Source: Methanosarcinales archaeon
GTDB taxonomy: Archaea; Halobacteriota; Methanosarcinia; Methanosarcinales; Methanogasteraceae
Reading direction: 5' to 3'
Length of the DNA: 32,154 nucleotides
Assembly (NCBI GenBank): GCA_030604085.1
Contig: JAUVWP010000008.1
Coordinates: forward strand, 1 to 32,154
Positions 8,770 through 17,115 of the stretch are shown here, piece after piece. Made by a program: the position numbers and the translations under genes. How positions within the stretch are numbered: the first letter of the stretch is position 1; the number at the start of each line of letters is the position of its first letter. Below the pieces are notes generated by a model. That model ran no database searches. It saw nothing but the letters and a program-made list of their open reading frames with translations, and was not told the origin of the DNA.

Positions 8770-9684
8770 TCAGAATTTCTCTCGCACAACAACCCCACCC
8801 TCACTCGCCTTTGTGATGATCGCACGCCCCCCGGCGTCGTTGATCGCCGAAGCAACCGCGTCGGCAGCCGCGTCGCTGGTAAGCGCAACGATGCACCCAC
8901 CGCCGCCAGCGCCTGTGATCTTCGCACCATACGCGCCCGCATCCCTGGCAGCGCACACCAGTCGCGAGAGTTTCGCGCTTCCGACGCCGATCGCATCCAG
9001 AAGCCCGTGATCGATGTTCATCAGTTCCCCGACCGACCTGTAATCGCGTCCCTCGATTAAGGGCACGCCGATCTCTGACAGGTTGTCTATGATATCGAAT
9101 ATCGAGTCCATAACCCCGGGATAGTTCTCATGCATGATTCTGACATTTCCCACGAGTTCTTTTGTGGAAGAGAACTCTTCTGTATCCCCGATAACGATGT
9201 CGCACTCGATCAGCCGCAGTTTCGATGATGATACTCCGGGTGTTATCAGCATGGTGCCGCCCATCGTCGAGACTGTGGTGTCGGTCGGCGATGCCGCGCC
9301 CTGGACATCCCGCTCGATCCGGTGTCCCACCTCTGCAAGCGTGGCGCTGTCCATCATGAGCCGGAACTCGGCATTGAGCGCGCCAAGCGTTGCGATCACC
9401 GCAGCAGCCGACGATCCGAGTCCTGAGCCGACCGGAATCTCTGAATCGATCCGTACCGAGACAGAAGGAACAGCGAGCGATTCGATGCACCGCGAGATGT
9501 AGGGATGCACCATGTAATCGATGCCTGTCGTGCCGAGAAGGGACGAGATCGTCGTCTGGTCAGATTCCGAAACCGTTGCGGTGGTGCGGAGGTTGATTGC
9601 GGATGCGATCGCACGCTTGCCGTAGACTACCGCATGTTCGCCGAAGAGATATATTTTTCCGGGTGCAGAGCAGGTTGTGGTCAT
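8770..9684 (-). CDS. mvk: Mevalonate kinase
   Basis: The 304-residue GHMP kinase contains the N-terminal APGKIYLFGEHAVVYGKRAI, the ATP loop PVGSGLGSSAAAV (about residues 85-97) and the C-terminal motif KITGAGGGGCIVAL. It phosphorylates mevalonate in the isoprenoid pathway that supplies archaeal ether lipids. The length is normal for archaeal enzymes and the ATG at 9684 is the first start. The 8608-8769 gap downstream contains no gene. A broken copy of the first 27 or so codons lies 0.8 kb away on the same strand (10417-10496). Confidence 0.95.
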   Translation of the reverse strand: MTTTCSAPGKIYLFGEHAVVYGKRAIASAINLRTTATVSESDQTTISSLLGTTGIDYMVHPYISRCIESLAVPSVSVRIDSEIPVGSGLGSSAAAVIATLGALNAEFRLMMDSATLAEVGHRIERDVQGAASPTDTTVSTMGGTMLITPGVSSSKLRLIECDIVIGDTEEFSSTKELVGNVRIMHENYPGVMDSIFDIIDNLSEIGVPLIEGRDYRSVGELMNIDHGLLDAIGVGSAKLSRLVCAARDAGAYGAKITGAGGGGCIVALTSDAAADAVASAINDAGGRAIITKASEGGVVVREKF

Positions 9685-9769
9685 GTTATCGCGTGTCTCT
9701 TATTTTCTGTGGGGTGGTGTGGGTCGCACCTGGTCACCTTGCCAGCAGTGATCCGGGGGAGCTTCCCTT

Positions 9770-9994
9770 TCATACGGCTACTTCCAGAGATGTCAGGCTT
9801 ATAGCCTCTGTGTGAGGGATATCTTCCCTATCTTCTCTCCTATCTTCAATATGAATGCGAATAGCATCCCTGATATTCTCTAAAACCTCTTCGTAACTAT
9901 CACTTTGCGTATAGCATCCCTGAAGCTCAGGGCAGAAGGCAAAATAGCCATCTGCGTCCTTCTCGATCACTACCGAGATCCGATATCTTTGCAT
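9770..9994 (-). CDS. HicB-family (type II toxin-antitoxin) protein, orphan
   Basis: The 74-residue product is a partial RNase-H-like fold typical of HicB: RISVVIEKDADGYFAFCPEL, then GCYTQSDSYEEVLENIRDAI. A perfect Shine-Dalgarno (AAGGAGG) lies nine bases before the ATG. HicB proteins normally neutralise the HicA mRNA interferase, but no HicA-like frame is present on either side. The short open frame just upstream on the same strand (9999-10190) has no HicA features. The gene may be a solitary regulator or the remains of a degraded pair. Confidence 0.82.
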   Translation of the reverse strand: MQRYRISVVIEKDADGYFAFCPELQGCYTQSDSYEEVLENIRDAIRIHIEDRREDREDIPHTEAISLTSLEVAV

Positions 9995-10199
9995 TTGCTT
10001 AAGCCTCCTTGTGATTGTTTTCCGGAAGGTTAAGTGTTGATTCTGCCTCTGTTGTTGCGACTTTCATTTCGGTTTCCCCATGCATGGATCGACCCTCGCT
10101 GTTAGGCATGTTTAAGTTTTTCGGATATAAGACTTTCCAGATGAGTTTACCCGAAGCGTAAACCTGCCAGGCGTGGTTTGGATCGCACAAGTTCAGACT

Positions 10200-10514
10200 T
10201 CATGCGATTACCGGCTCCGAAACCAGCTTTGGCGCATAAGCGACCAACGCCTCACGTGCCATGCGGACTGCTTCGGCAATCGCATCGCTTGTAAGTGCGT
10301 AACGCCACTCTTCGATGATTGCCCCATAAGCCATGCCGCCCTCAACCTGTTCCAGCACATCCGCGACCCGGATGCGCGTGCCGCGAAATGTTGGTTCGCC
10401 ATGGCAGATGGCGGGGGGTTGATTGCGGATGCGATCGCCCTCATGCCGTAGACTGCCGCGTGTTTGCCGAGGAGGTCTATCTTTCCGGATGCGGGGTGGG
10501 TTAGCCCTCATCAT
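10200..10514 (-). CDS. DUF433 protein with a chimeric N-terminus
   Basis: Residues from about 36 on are a clear DUF433 domain (PAICHGEPTFRGTRIRVADV... then EEWRYALTSDAIAEAVRMA), a family often found as antitoxin or DNA-binding partner in type II toxin-antitoxin loci. The first 35 or so residues are not native: they come from reading a broken mevalonate-kinase fragment (10417-10496) in another frame. An AAGGAG just before the ATGATG at 10509-10514, inside the 3' end of the upstream membrane-protein gene, could start translation by coupling. About ten native N-terminal residues of the domain are missing. Functionality is doubtful; it may be a pseudogene. Confidence 0.6.
   Translation of the reverse strand: MMRANPPRIRKDRPPRQTRGSLRHEGDRIRNQPPAICHGEPTFRGTRIRVADVLEQVEGGMAYGAIIEEWRYALTSDAIAEAVRMAREALVAYAPKLVSEPVIA
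10417..10496 (-). pseudogene. Fragment of the mevalonate kinase 5' end
   Basis: On the minus strand this stretch translates as ASGKIDLLGKHAAVYGMRAI followed by ASAIN, plainly the start of mevalonate kinase (APGKIYLFGEHAVVYGKRAI then ASAIN). At DNA level it aligns to 9591-9670 with 67 of 80 positions equal by hand count. It ends abruptly where the DUF433 coding sequence begins, so it marks a duplication or recombination junction. Most of the differences are A/G or C/T. Confidence 0.85.
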
Positions 10515-11670
10515 ATCTCCTTTTAAATTCGTCAAAAGAGGATTTTAGGTGGGGATACTTATTTACACGATTTTTCATCACCAAATCCTTACCAATCTCT
10601 TTATCTATTTCTTTTAGATTTTGGATTACATTGTCAACCCGTTTAGGCATATATTTCGCCACAAGTACGCCTAAACACCATACTCCTTGCACAGCATTCA
10701 AAGCAATGGATGTACTTATCATATCGCTTAACCCCGTGCTACCACTTAACTTCACGACAACATCTCTTAGTCCTTTTACAGCATGAATTGTCGTGTATCC
10801 AAATCCTTTCTCGACAGCTTTAATCCCAACAGATTCCATACTATCAGTAACCTTCCGAACTATCTCCGACCAATCATCGGGTCTATTTTTGGCAGCCTCA
10901 ACACCAATATCCCTTAATCCATCAACTGCAACCCCTACGATCATCATGTCATCAAATCCCTTATCAATAATTCCGTTTCCCAAATCTCTAATACCACATA
11001 CCGCAATGATAACTGTTGTGTATCTAAATCCTTGTTCAATCGATTCTTTGCCGAATTTTGATAGCTGGTTTAGTATTTTCCTTACGTCGTCTTCGCGAAA
11101 TTCTCTAACTGCGTCTTTGCCGATCTCACTCAACTCCTTGATTTTGTTTTCAGCCCTTGGTTCGTAGCCCGATTCAATCGCTTCCGCAATTTTTTCATTT
11201 AGATTTACTATCCCAATGTCATACTTTATTGTTCTATTAACGCTTACTAAGAAAGGAAGTAATGAAAAGACACAAAAACTCGCAATAACAATCGACAAAG
11301 GTACACCCCATTCCCAAAACTCAAATTCAATAACTAAAAGCGGTGCAATAATTCCAATTCCAAAGAAAATCATTAAAAACTTGGTTTCACGTCTAAATAT
11401 GATCTTATCCATCGCAGTGTATCTTCTCGTCATCTGTGCTACTACTAATGTAATCGTAAACACCAACGCAAGTATAGCAGCCAAGCCTTGAGAGATTGCG
11501 CTTAATATATACCTTGCATTCTCTGGGCATTCGTTTGGATGGGCGCAACATAGGATTGAAAAGACTATCAATGTTAGAATTAGGCAATAAATCCAGTATT
11601 TATATTTTATCCATTTATACCTGAATCGTCGGGCGAGTTCCTTGACTTTCTCTTTTGCTTGATCTTTCAT
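10501..11670 (-). CDS. DUF2254-like membrane protein
   Basis: The 389-residue product has an N-terminal membrane domain with about four segments (near residues 25-45, 55-80, 95-115 and 120-140) whose ILSAISQGLAAILALVFTIT resembles the DUF2254 family core. A soluble C-terminal half of about 240 residues repeats a G-I/L-R-D-[ILV] helical unit (GIRDLGNGII, GLRDIGVEAA, GLRDVVVKL). The ATG at 11670 is chosen because GGAGGGTGGA lies directly upstream; the frame also opens at 11688. The gene looks clearly AT-richer than its neighbours and sits between a recombination scar and the dpp operon, so horizontal acquisition is likely. Function unknown. Confidence 0.65.
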   Translation of the reverse strand: MKDQAKEKVKELARRFRYKWIKYKYWIYCLILTLIVFSILCCAHPNECPENARYILSAISQGLAAILALVFTITLVVAQMTRRYTAMDKIIFRRETKFLMIFFGIGIIAPLLVIEFEFWEWGVPLSIVIASFCVFSLLPFLVSVNRTIKYDIGIVNLNEKIAEAIESGYEPRAENKIKELSEIGKDAVREFREDDVRKILNQLSKFGKESIEQGFRYTTVIIAVCGIRDLGNGIIDKGFDDMMIVGVAVDGLRDIGVEAAKNRPDDWSEIVRKVTDSMESVGIKAVEKGFGYTTIHAVKGLRDVVVKLSGSTGLSDMISTSIALNAVQGVWCLGVLVAKYMPKRVDNVIQNLKEIDKEIGKDLVMKNRVNKYPHLKSSFDEFKRRYDEG

Positions 11671-11844
11671 TCCACCCTCCGGCATCATATTGAAAATGGT
11701 AAGCCATGATTCATTATACTTGCTGTAGAACCCCTACGACTTTTCCTAGAACCTATCCTATTAATTCATCAGTATACAGTGACAGACTTATTTTGATATT
11801 AATATAAAAATACATTTGCCTACCCGGGCGAACCAAAACAAAAA

Positions 11845-12585
11845 TCAACCACCGCCCTTCGCGACCCCGATCAGCTGTTTCGTGTACGGGTGCTCAGGAT
11901 TTGCGATGACACGGTGCGCTGGCGCGTTCTCCACGATATCACCACCATGCAGCACCGCGATCCGGTCGCTCACCTTGCGTGCAACCCCGATGTCGTGTGT
12001 CACAAAGAGCATGGAGATGCCACGCTCGTTCTGCAGATCAAGAAGGAGTCTCAGAACCTTTGCCTGGACGCTCGGGTCGAGGAAAGACGTCGATTCATCC
12101 GCGATGAGTAGATGTGGCTTCATTATCAGCGCACGTGCTATAGCCACCCGCTGCAACTCACCTCCGCTTAATTCATGCGGATATTTCTGCAGAAAATACT
12201 CATCGACCGGCAGCTGCACCTCTCGAAGCGCGCTTTCGATCCTACCCCTGGATTCGTCATCGAATTCACCGTGTATGTGCAGGGGCTCTGCAATCGTTTC
12301 AAACACCGTGAACCTGTGACTGATCGAGTCTCTTGGGGACTGGTAAACGATCCCAACTGTTTTTGCAAACTCTTTCCGGTCGATATCCGAAACCCCCCTT
12401 CCTCGAAAGAGAATCTCCCCACCATCCGGCTTGATCGTGCCTGCGATCAGATATGCAAGCGTGGTCTTCCCTGACCCGGTCTCTCCCACGAGTGCGAGTA
12501 TCTCACCCTCATCAAGCGCAAGAGAGACATCGCTTAAGACCCGGAGGTCCTTATACGACTTCGAGACGTCTTTCACAGATATCAT
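11845..12585 (-). CDS. Peptide/nickel-type ABC transporter ATPase, DppF class
   Basis: This is a complete ABC ATPase of 246 residues: Walker A GETGSGKTT (about 34-42), Q-loop VYQSPRD, signature LSGGELQRVAIARAL, Walker B LLIADES and switch THD. It ends soon after EHPYTKQLIG and lacks the cysteine-rich tail typical of the DppD partner. The ATG at 12585 has no Shine-Dalgarno, unlike the other genes of the operon, and is exactly in frame with dppD upstream through 41 sense codons and one UAG. It may therefore be made as the C-terminal half of a 573-residue DppD-DppF fusion when UAG is read through. A T-rich stretch on the minus strand just after the stop may be the terminator. Confidence 0.9.
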   Translation of the reverse strand: MISVKDVSKSYKDLRVLSDVSLALDEGEILALVGETGSGKTTLAYLIAGTIKPDGGEILFRGRGVSDIDRKEFAKTVGIVYQSPRDSISHRFTVFETIAEPLHIHGEFDDESRGRIESALREVQLPVDEYFLQKYPHELSGGELQRVAIARALIMKPHLLIADESTSFLDPSVQAKVLRLLLDLQNERGISMLFVTHDIGVARKVSDRIAVLHGGDIVENAPAHRVIANPEHPYTKQLIGVAKGGG

Positions 12586-12711
12586 GGTCGCTATGCCGCC
12601 GCGGTGGCAGACGACATGACCCCCGCCACTCTCGATGCCATCAGCCCGCCTCGAAACCGGCTGCGGTTCTTTCTGCGAGCAGACACCGATCGATTGCGTG
12701 CATCTCGGCTA
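12586..12711 (-). other. In-frame UAG and open linker joining dppD to dppF
   Basis: Codon 286 of dppD is TAG (12709-12711). The next 41 codons are open and in frame up to the dppF ATG. They encode PRCTQSIGVC, a spacer and GGHVVCHRGGIAT. This is the expected remainder of the DppD C-terminal tail, C-x-F-H-P-R-C, Cys, then V-x-C-H, in which four cysteines bind a [4Fe-4S] cluster in known Dpp/Opp ATPases. The UAG stands exactly where the conserved His is expected. Preservation of all later cysteines argues that the UAG is translated rather than terminating. Confidence 0.75.
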
Positions 12712-13566
12712 AAAAATGCAGCTGCTATGCTGGTCGGATCGAGAAAGCATGGATGGCGGAACGCCCCTCACGCCTGCAAGGTCCTTAGCACGTTCCATCA
12801 TCGGAAACGACCGGACGAGCGCACGGGTATACGGATGGCGTGGCGCATCCAGGAGTTCATGGGATGGCAGGGATTCGAGAATGCTTCCGAAATATAGAAC
12901 CTCGCAGCGATCAGAGCAGAGGGGCGCAAAGGAAAGGTCATGAGTTATCATGAGCACAGCCTTCCCTGCATCCACCTGTTCGTGTATCACCTCCGCAAGG
13001 TACGATTTCGTGATCGCATCAACAGATGCAACAGGTTCGTCGAGCACGAGGATTCCCGGGTCTGTGATCAGCGCCATCGCCATCAGTACCCGCTGGCGTT
13101 CACCGGCACTGATCTGGTGCGGGTACAGGACATCGCGCCCCTCTTTTATCTTTAAGTAATCAAGCATCCTTTCGGACCGGTCCCGTGCGGTACTCCGGGA
13201 TTCCCCGTTCTTGATCAGCGGTTCGGCGACCTGATCGATGATCCGGTGAACCGGGTTTAGCACGTCCCCGTAATTCTGGAACACGATAGCGATCTCGTTC
13301 CACCTGATCGTTTCCATCTCTGAGTCGGAAAGACCGGATATATCGGTGCCACCCACGAGGACCTGCCCTGTCATCATTGCGTTGGACGCCAAGAGATTCA
13401 TGGATGCGAGTGCAAGCGTAGATTTCCCGGAACCTGACTCCCCGACCACGGAAACGCACTCTCCTTCATTGATCTTTATAGATATGTTGTCCAGAGCAGT
13501 TATGCGGTCATCAGGCAAACCTGATATACCGTACTGCACATTCAGATTCTTAAATTGGAGTGGCAT
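12709..13566 (-). CDS. Peptide/nickel-type ABC transporter ATPase, DppD class (UAG-interrupted)
   Basis: Up to the UAG, 285 residues are encoded: Walker A GESGSGKST (about 42-50), Q-loop VFQNYGD, signature ISAGERQRVLMAMAL, Walker B ILVLDEP, switch THD, and the oligopeptide-transporter extension HPYTRALVRSFP. The frame breaks at CIF-UAG inside the tail motif and then continues correctly (see 12586-12711). GGAGGA precedes the ATG, which overlaps the end of dppC by 17 bases. If UAG terminates, the protein loses three of its four Fe-S cysteines. If it is decoded, the product is a fused DppD-DppF ATPase pair. Confidence 0.88.
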   Translation of the reverse strand: MPLQFKNLNVQYGISGLPDDRITALDNISIKINEGECVSVVGESGSGKSTLALASMNLLASNAMMTGQVLVGGTDISGLSDSEMETIRWNEIAIVFQNYGDVLNPVHRIIDQVAEPLIKNGESRSTARDRSERMLDYLKIKEGRDVLYPHQISAGERQRVLMAMALITDPGILVLDEPVASVDAITKSYLAEVIHEQVDAGKAVLMITHDLSFAPLCSDRCEVLYFGSILESLPSHELLDAPRHPYTRALVRSFPMMERAKDLAGVRGVPPSMLSRSDQHSSCIF

Positions 13567-14401
13567 TGTTCCTCCGCAGTCTCGGATCGAATATCTCCTC
13601 TATCGCGTACGATATTAGTCCGAGCGAGACGATAAGCAGTGAAAGTGCGAAAACCGGCGGAAGCAGCCAGTTGAACCAGACATCGAGATACAGGTAGCGC
13701 ATCGCATAACTCATCATGATCCCGAGACTCTTTGTGGTCGGATCGAATATTCCGAGGAATGATAGTCCTGCTTCCATGAAGACTGCGATCCGTGCCTTTG
13801 TGACAAAACCCATCGCATACAGCGGAAAGAGTTCTGGCATGATGTGCTTGTACATAATATAGCTCGTCGGTGCGCCCATGTTGTTTGCAGCTTTCACATA
13901 CAGCTTCGTCTTAAGCGAGAGCGTTTGTGCCCGCACCCCCCTTGCTATGGTCTGCCATAGCACAAGCGAGAGCGCTATTATCAGAACGGTGGTGGACGGC
14001 TTGAAGTACGCTGCAATCAGTATCAGTATCATGATCGTTGGTATCGCAAGCAGGGCATCAGCGAGTCTCATGACGAGCATGTCATACATCCCGCCGATCA
14101 ACGCGGCAGAGACTCCGAGTACGAGCCCGAGCGTGCATGTGATGGCTGCAACCGCTATTCCGAAGAGAATCGAGGTTCGAAGTGACCATAAGAGTTCGCT
14201 GAATATGTCATAACCGATATCATTGGTTCCGAGCAGGTGTTCCTTCGAGGGCTGCTGGAACGATGAGGCTGAGTAATCCCATGGATCATGTGGTGCGATT
14301 ACCGGGGCAAGGATCGCTGTTGTGAACAGGAATAAGATGAGCACGAGTCCGGCAACACCGATTTTATCCTTTGCAAACTCCTGAAATGGTTTAATATGCA
14401 T
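13550..14401 (-). CDS. Peptide/nickel-type ABC transporter permease, DppC class
   Basis: This binding-protein-dependent permease of about 283 residues has an N-terminal membrane segment (IGVAGLVLILFLFTTAILAP), a periplasm-side HDPWDYS region typical of DppC, and further membrane helices. An EAA-like loop lies near residues 190-215 (KAANNMGAPTSYIMYKHIMP). The frame opens with a TTG at 14407, but the ATG at 14401 has GAGGG upstream. It overlaps dppB upstream by 11 bases and dppD downstream by 17, so translation is coupled along the operon. The substrate (oligopeptide, dipeptide or nickel) is not determined by sequence. Confidence 0.92.
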   Translation of the reverse strand: MHIKPFQEFAKDKIGVAGLVLILFLFTTAILAPVIAPHDPWDYSASSFQQPSKEHLLGTNDIGYDIFSELLWSLRTSILFGIAVAAITCTLGLVLGVSAALIGGMYDMLVMRLADALLAIPTIMILILIAAYFKPSTTVLIIALSLVLWQTIARGVRAQTLSLKTKLYVKAANNMGAPTSYIMYKHIMPELFPLYAMGFVTKARIAVFMEAGLSFLGIFDPTTKSLGIMMSYAMRYLYLDVWFNWLLPPVFALSLLIVSLGLISYAIEEIFDPRLRRNNATPI

Positions 14402-15365
14402 ATCCAACCCTCGGATCGATCTTTTTATACATCAGGTCAACAACAATGTTGATCAGGAGTACCAGAATCACTGATACCGTGAGAATCCCCTGCATCAGCG
14501 GAAGATCACGGTTCGATATCGCATGATACGTCAGAAGCCCGAGTCCAGGGTACGCAAAGATCGTTTCGATGAAAAGCGCGCCCGTTATGAGGTATGCGAT
14601 CCTGATACCAATCCTTGTTGCGAACGGGAGTATCGCATTCCTTGCAGCGTGGAGATACTTTACCCTGCGATTTTTGATGCCCTTTGCACGGGCTGTGAGC
14701 ACGTAGGGCTCGCGAATCGTGAGCATCATGCTGTTTCTGATCAGGAGATAGTCGCCAGGGATCATAGAGAGCGTGAGCGTTGCAAGCGGCAGCACAAGAT
14801 GCCAGAGGATGTCCTTGATATGCTCGATACCCTCTGCACCCGAGTATGGGGTCATTGCGCCTGTACTCGGAAACCATCCGAAGTACAGGCAGAATACCGT
14901 AAGCGCTGTGATGCCGATTGCGAGAGACGGGATGCCGTCGAGTAGCAGCATGAATGTGAGTAGCGATCTGTCGAACCGTCCGCCGCGCCGCCACGAACTC
15001 TCCACGCCAAGCACGATTCCAGCTATGGCTGACAGAATAAACGAGGTACCCACAAGAAGCAGCGTCCACGGCAGCGCACCCATTATGAGATCCGCGGTGG
15101 ATGCGTGGCAGATGTAGGAATATCCAAGATCTCCGTGCGCAAGCTCTGAGAGGTACATGAAGAACTGTTCGTGAAGCGGCAGGTCAAGCCCGTGCATCCT
15201 GACAAGTTCCGCATACATCGCTTCAGTCATCACCACCTCGTGACCGCTGTACATCGCAATTATCGCGTCGCCGGGCAGAAGCCGCGGTAGCAAGAAATTG
15301 AGGAAGAGGAGGATAAAGATGGTTAGCAGATAGGCTACGACCACCTTCATCGTCCTGTTTCGCAT
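14391..15365 (-). CDS. Peptide/nickel-type ABC transporter permease, DppB class
   Basis: The 324-residue permease shows the DppB signature: an N-terminal membrane segment, then LLPRLLPGDAIIAMYSG and GLDLPLHEQFFMYLSELAHGDLGYSY. Further membrane helices and an EAA-like loop (LTARAKGIKNRRVKYLHAAR) follow. With the DppC-class permease it forms the transmembrane channel. AGGAAG lies eight bases before the ATG, and the stop codon of the binding-protein gene is one base upstream. The length is normal. Confidence 0.93.
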   Translation of the reverse strand: MRNRTMKVVVAYLLTIFILLFLNFLLPRLLPGDAIIAMYSGHEVVMTEAMYAELVRMHGLDLPLHEQFFMYLSELAHGDLGYSYICHASTADLIMGALPWTLLLVGTSFILSAIAGIVLGVESSWRRGGRFDRSLLTFMLLLDGIPSLAIGITALTVFCLYFGWFPSTGAMTPYSGAEGIEHIKDILWHLVLPLATLTLSMIPGDYLLIRNSMMLTIREPYVLTARAKGIKNRRVKYLHAARNAILPFATRIGIRIAYLITGALFIETIFAYPGLGLLTYHAISNRDLPLMQGILTVSVILVLLINIVVDLMYKKIDPRVGYAY

Positions 15366-15366
15366 G

Positions 15367-17115
15367 TTATGGCTTCCTGTTAGAGCGTTTCATCTGCACG
15401 ATCGCGAATGCTATCAGAATTGCGATCATCGCTAAACCCGGCATGATCGGCGCACTCATCGCAGTAGTCTCGGTTTCTGTTTCTGCGGTTTCTGTCGTTT
15501 CCACGCCCGCGCTATCGCCGCCCCCGATCAGAGCGAGCTTGTTCTGCGGGATCGGGATTCCTTTGGCAGTTCCTCCGGTCGTGTAGAACCACTCGACTCC
15601 AGCGTCCGGGTTGTACGCGTAGTACCATGTCGGGTAATAGAGCGAGATTGCAGGAAGTTCCCTTGCGTAGACGTTCTGCGCCTCGTAGACTGCAGCACAT
15701 CTCTTTTCAGGATCCATCTCGTGCATCAGACCGTTTAGAAATTCGTTTAACTCCTCGCTCTTGTTGTATTGTGCTGTATTCGGACTCGTCTTGGTCCCTG
15801 GAACCTGCATAGTCATGTCATAGAGCATCTTCGGATCGCCGCCGAGGAAGCCGTGTCCTGAGATTGCGAGATCGAAGTCCCGGTTGATCACCTTTGTATC
15901 GACCACCTTTGTGTCAAGGGAGGTCAGATCGATCTGTATCCCGACTTTTTCGAGCTGGATTTTGAGGATCTTTCCATCCCGGTCCGGAGCGGGCTGTCCA
16001 CCAGTACCGATCATCGAGACGAGCACCTGAAGTTCCAGAGGCTTGCCGTCCTTTGTGAAGACGCCGTCCTCCCATACGTAGCCAAGCGTTGAGATCATCT
16101 CCTTCGCCTTATCAGGATTGTATGGGTAATCAGGAACGTTCGGGCTTGCCCACACGCTCTCAGATGAGATCAGTCCGTAACTTGCAGGCGTTCCGTGTCC
16201 TCGCAGGGATTTCTCCACGAACTCGCTCTGGTTGATCGCATACGCGAGCGCCTGCCTGAATACGATATTATCGAGCGGTGCCTTGTCGTGGTTGATCATC
16301 AGCTTCTTGTTCCAGTAATGCGGACCCGCAATCACGACAAACCCGCGCTCTCGCATGGTATCCACCATATCAGGTTTCACATCAGCAAAATCGACCTCAC
16401 CGTGCTGAAGCGCCATCTGCGGATCGCCTGCCTTCATATAGATCAGCCGATCAACGATCGGTCTTCCGAGATAATAGTCGTCGAATGCCTCGTACCGGTA
16501 GGTTCCATGCTCCTTACTGAAATCGGCGTACTTGAAAGGACCACATCCTATGAACGCACCATCCTCCACAAAATCCTTTGGATTTGCGACGTCTTTCCAG
16601 ATGTGTTCTGGCAGAATCGGCATCGTACCTCCGATATCCGCTATAAACGGCGCGTACGGGCTGCCCATGTATATCTTGACCGTGTGCGGATCTATCACCT
16701 CTCCCCGGTCTACACTATCGAGAACGACCCACCCATAAGGATGCTCCTTCATGTACGATATGGTAAAGGCGACATCATCAGCAGTCACTGGCTCACCGTC
16801 GTGCCACTTTGCATTCTCTGCCAGATTAAAGACGTAAGCGTTCTCTTCAGCTACATATTCCCAGTTTTCGGCGAGCAAGGGAATCGGACCTGCGGTCTCG
16901 TTCTTCCAGACAAGCGTATCAAAGATGAAGTGCATCCTCAGGTACCCCGGTCCACGCGAATAAGTAAGGTACGGGGACGAATGCCCCCAATCGCCTGCTT
17001 TATCTGCGATCCTGACCTCTCGCCCCACACTTTCCGAATCAGCACTGATTGCGGGCGTTAGCAGACAGATAACGATGACAAGTGCTATCACTGATGCGAT
17101 CAGTATCCGCCTCAT
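15367..17115 (-). CDS. Family 5 extracellular solute-binding protein, membrane-anchored
   Basis: The product of about 582 residues starts with a signal peptide (MRRILIASVIALVIVICLL, cleavage likely near AISA). The SBP_bac_5 core follows (WHDGEPVTADDVAFTISYMK; later PASYGLISSESVWASPNVPD). The tail has a Thr/Glu-rich linker (ETTETAETETETT) and a C-terminal membrane helix with a basic end (MKRSNRKP), the usual archaeal arrangement for tethering the protein outside the cell. The ATG at 17115 shares an ATGA overlap with the fmdE-like gene and has GGAG upstream; a GTG at 17136 also opens the frame. It captures the substrate for the Dpp-type transporter encoded downstream. Confidence 0.93.
   Translation of the reverse strand: MRRILIASVIALVIVICLLTPAISADSESVGREVRIADKAGDWGHSSPYLTYSRGPGYLRMHFIFDTLVWKNETAGPIPLLAENWEYVAEENAYVFNLAENAKWHDGEPVTADDVAFTISYMKEHPYGWVVLDSVDRGEVIDPHTVKIYMGSPYAPFIADIGGTMPILPEHIWKDVANPKDFVEDGAFIGCGPFKYADFSKEHGTYRYEAFDDYYLGRPIVDRLIYMKAGDPQMALQHGEVDFADVKPDMVDTMRERGFVVIAGPHYWNKKLMINHDKAPLDNIVFRQALAYAINQSEFVEKSLRGHGTPASYGLISSESVWASPNVPDYPYNPDKAKEMISTLGYVWEDGVFTKDGKPLELQVLVSMIGTGGQPAPDRDGKILKIQLEKVGIQIDLTSLDTKVVDTKVINRDFDLAISGHGFLGGDPKMLYDMTMQVPGTKTSPNTAQYNKSEELNEFLNGLMHEMDPEKRCAAVYEAQNVYARELPAISLYYPTWYYAYNPDAGVEWFYTTGGTAKGIPIPQNKLALIGGGDSAGVETTETAETETETTAMSAPIMPGLAMIAILIAFAIVQMKRSNRKP

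Noticed and set aside
9999-10190. Possible toxin gene upstream of hicB
   Set aside because: The frame opens with TTG, and its translation has neither the double-stranded-RNA-binding-like HicA fold nor the catalytic His.
12709-12711. dppD UAG as simple nonsense mutation or sequencing error
   Set aside because: Kept as an alternative but disfavoured: the frame and all cysteines are preserved afterwards, dppF has no ribosome site, and a second gene in the window shows the same pattern.
16195-17061. Plus-strand open frame of 288 codons
   Set aside because: It is antisense to the solute-binding protein, which has a signal peptide, family motifs and operon context.
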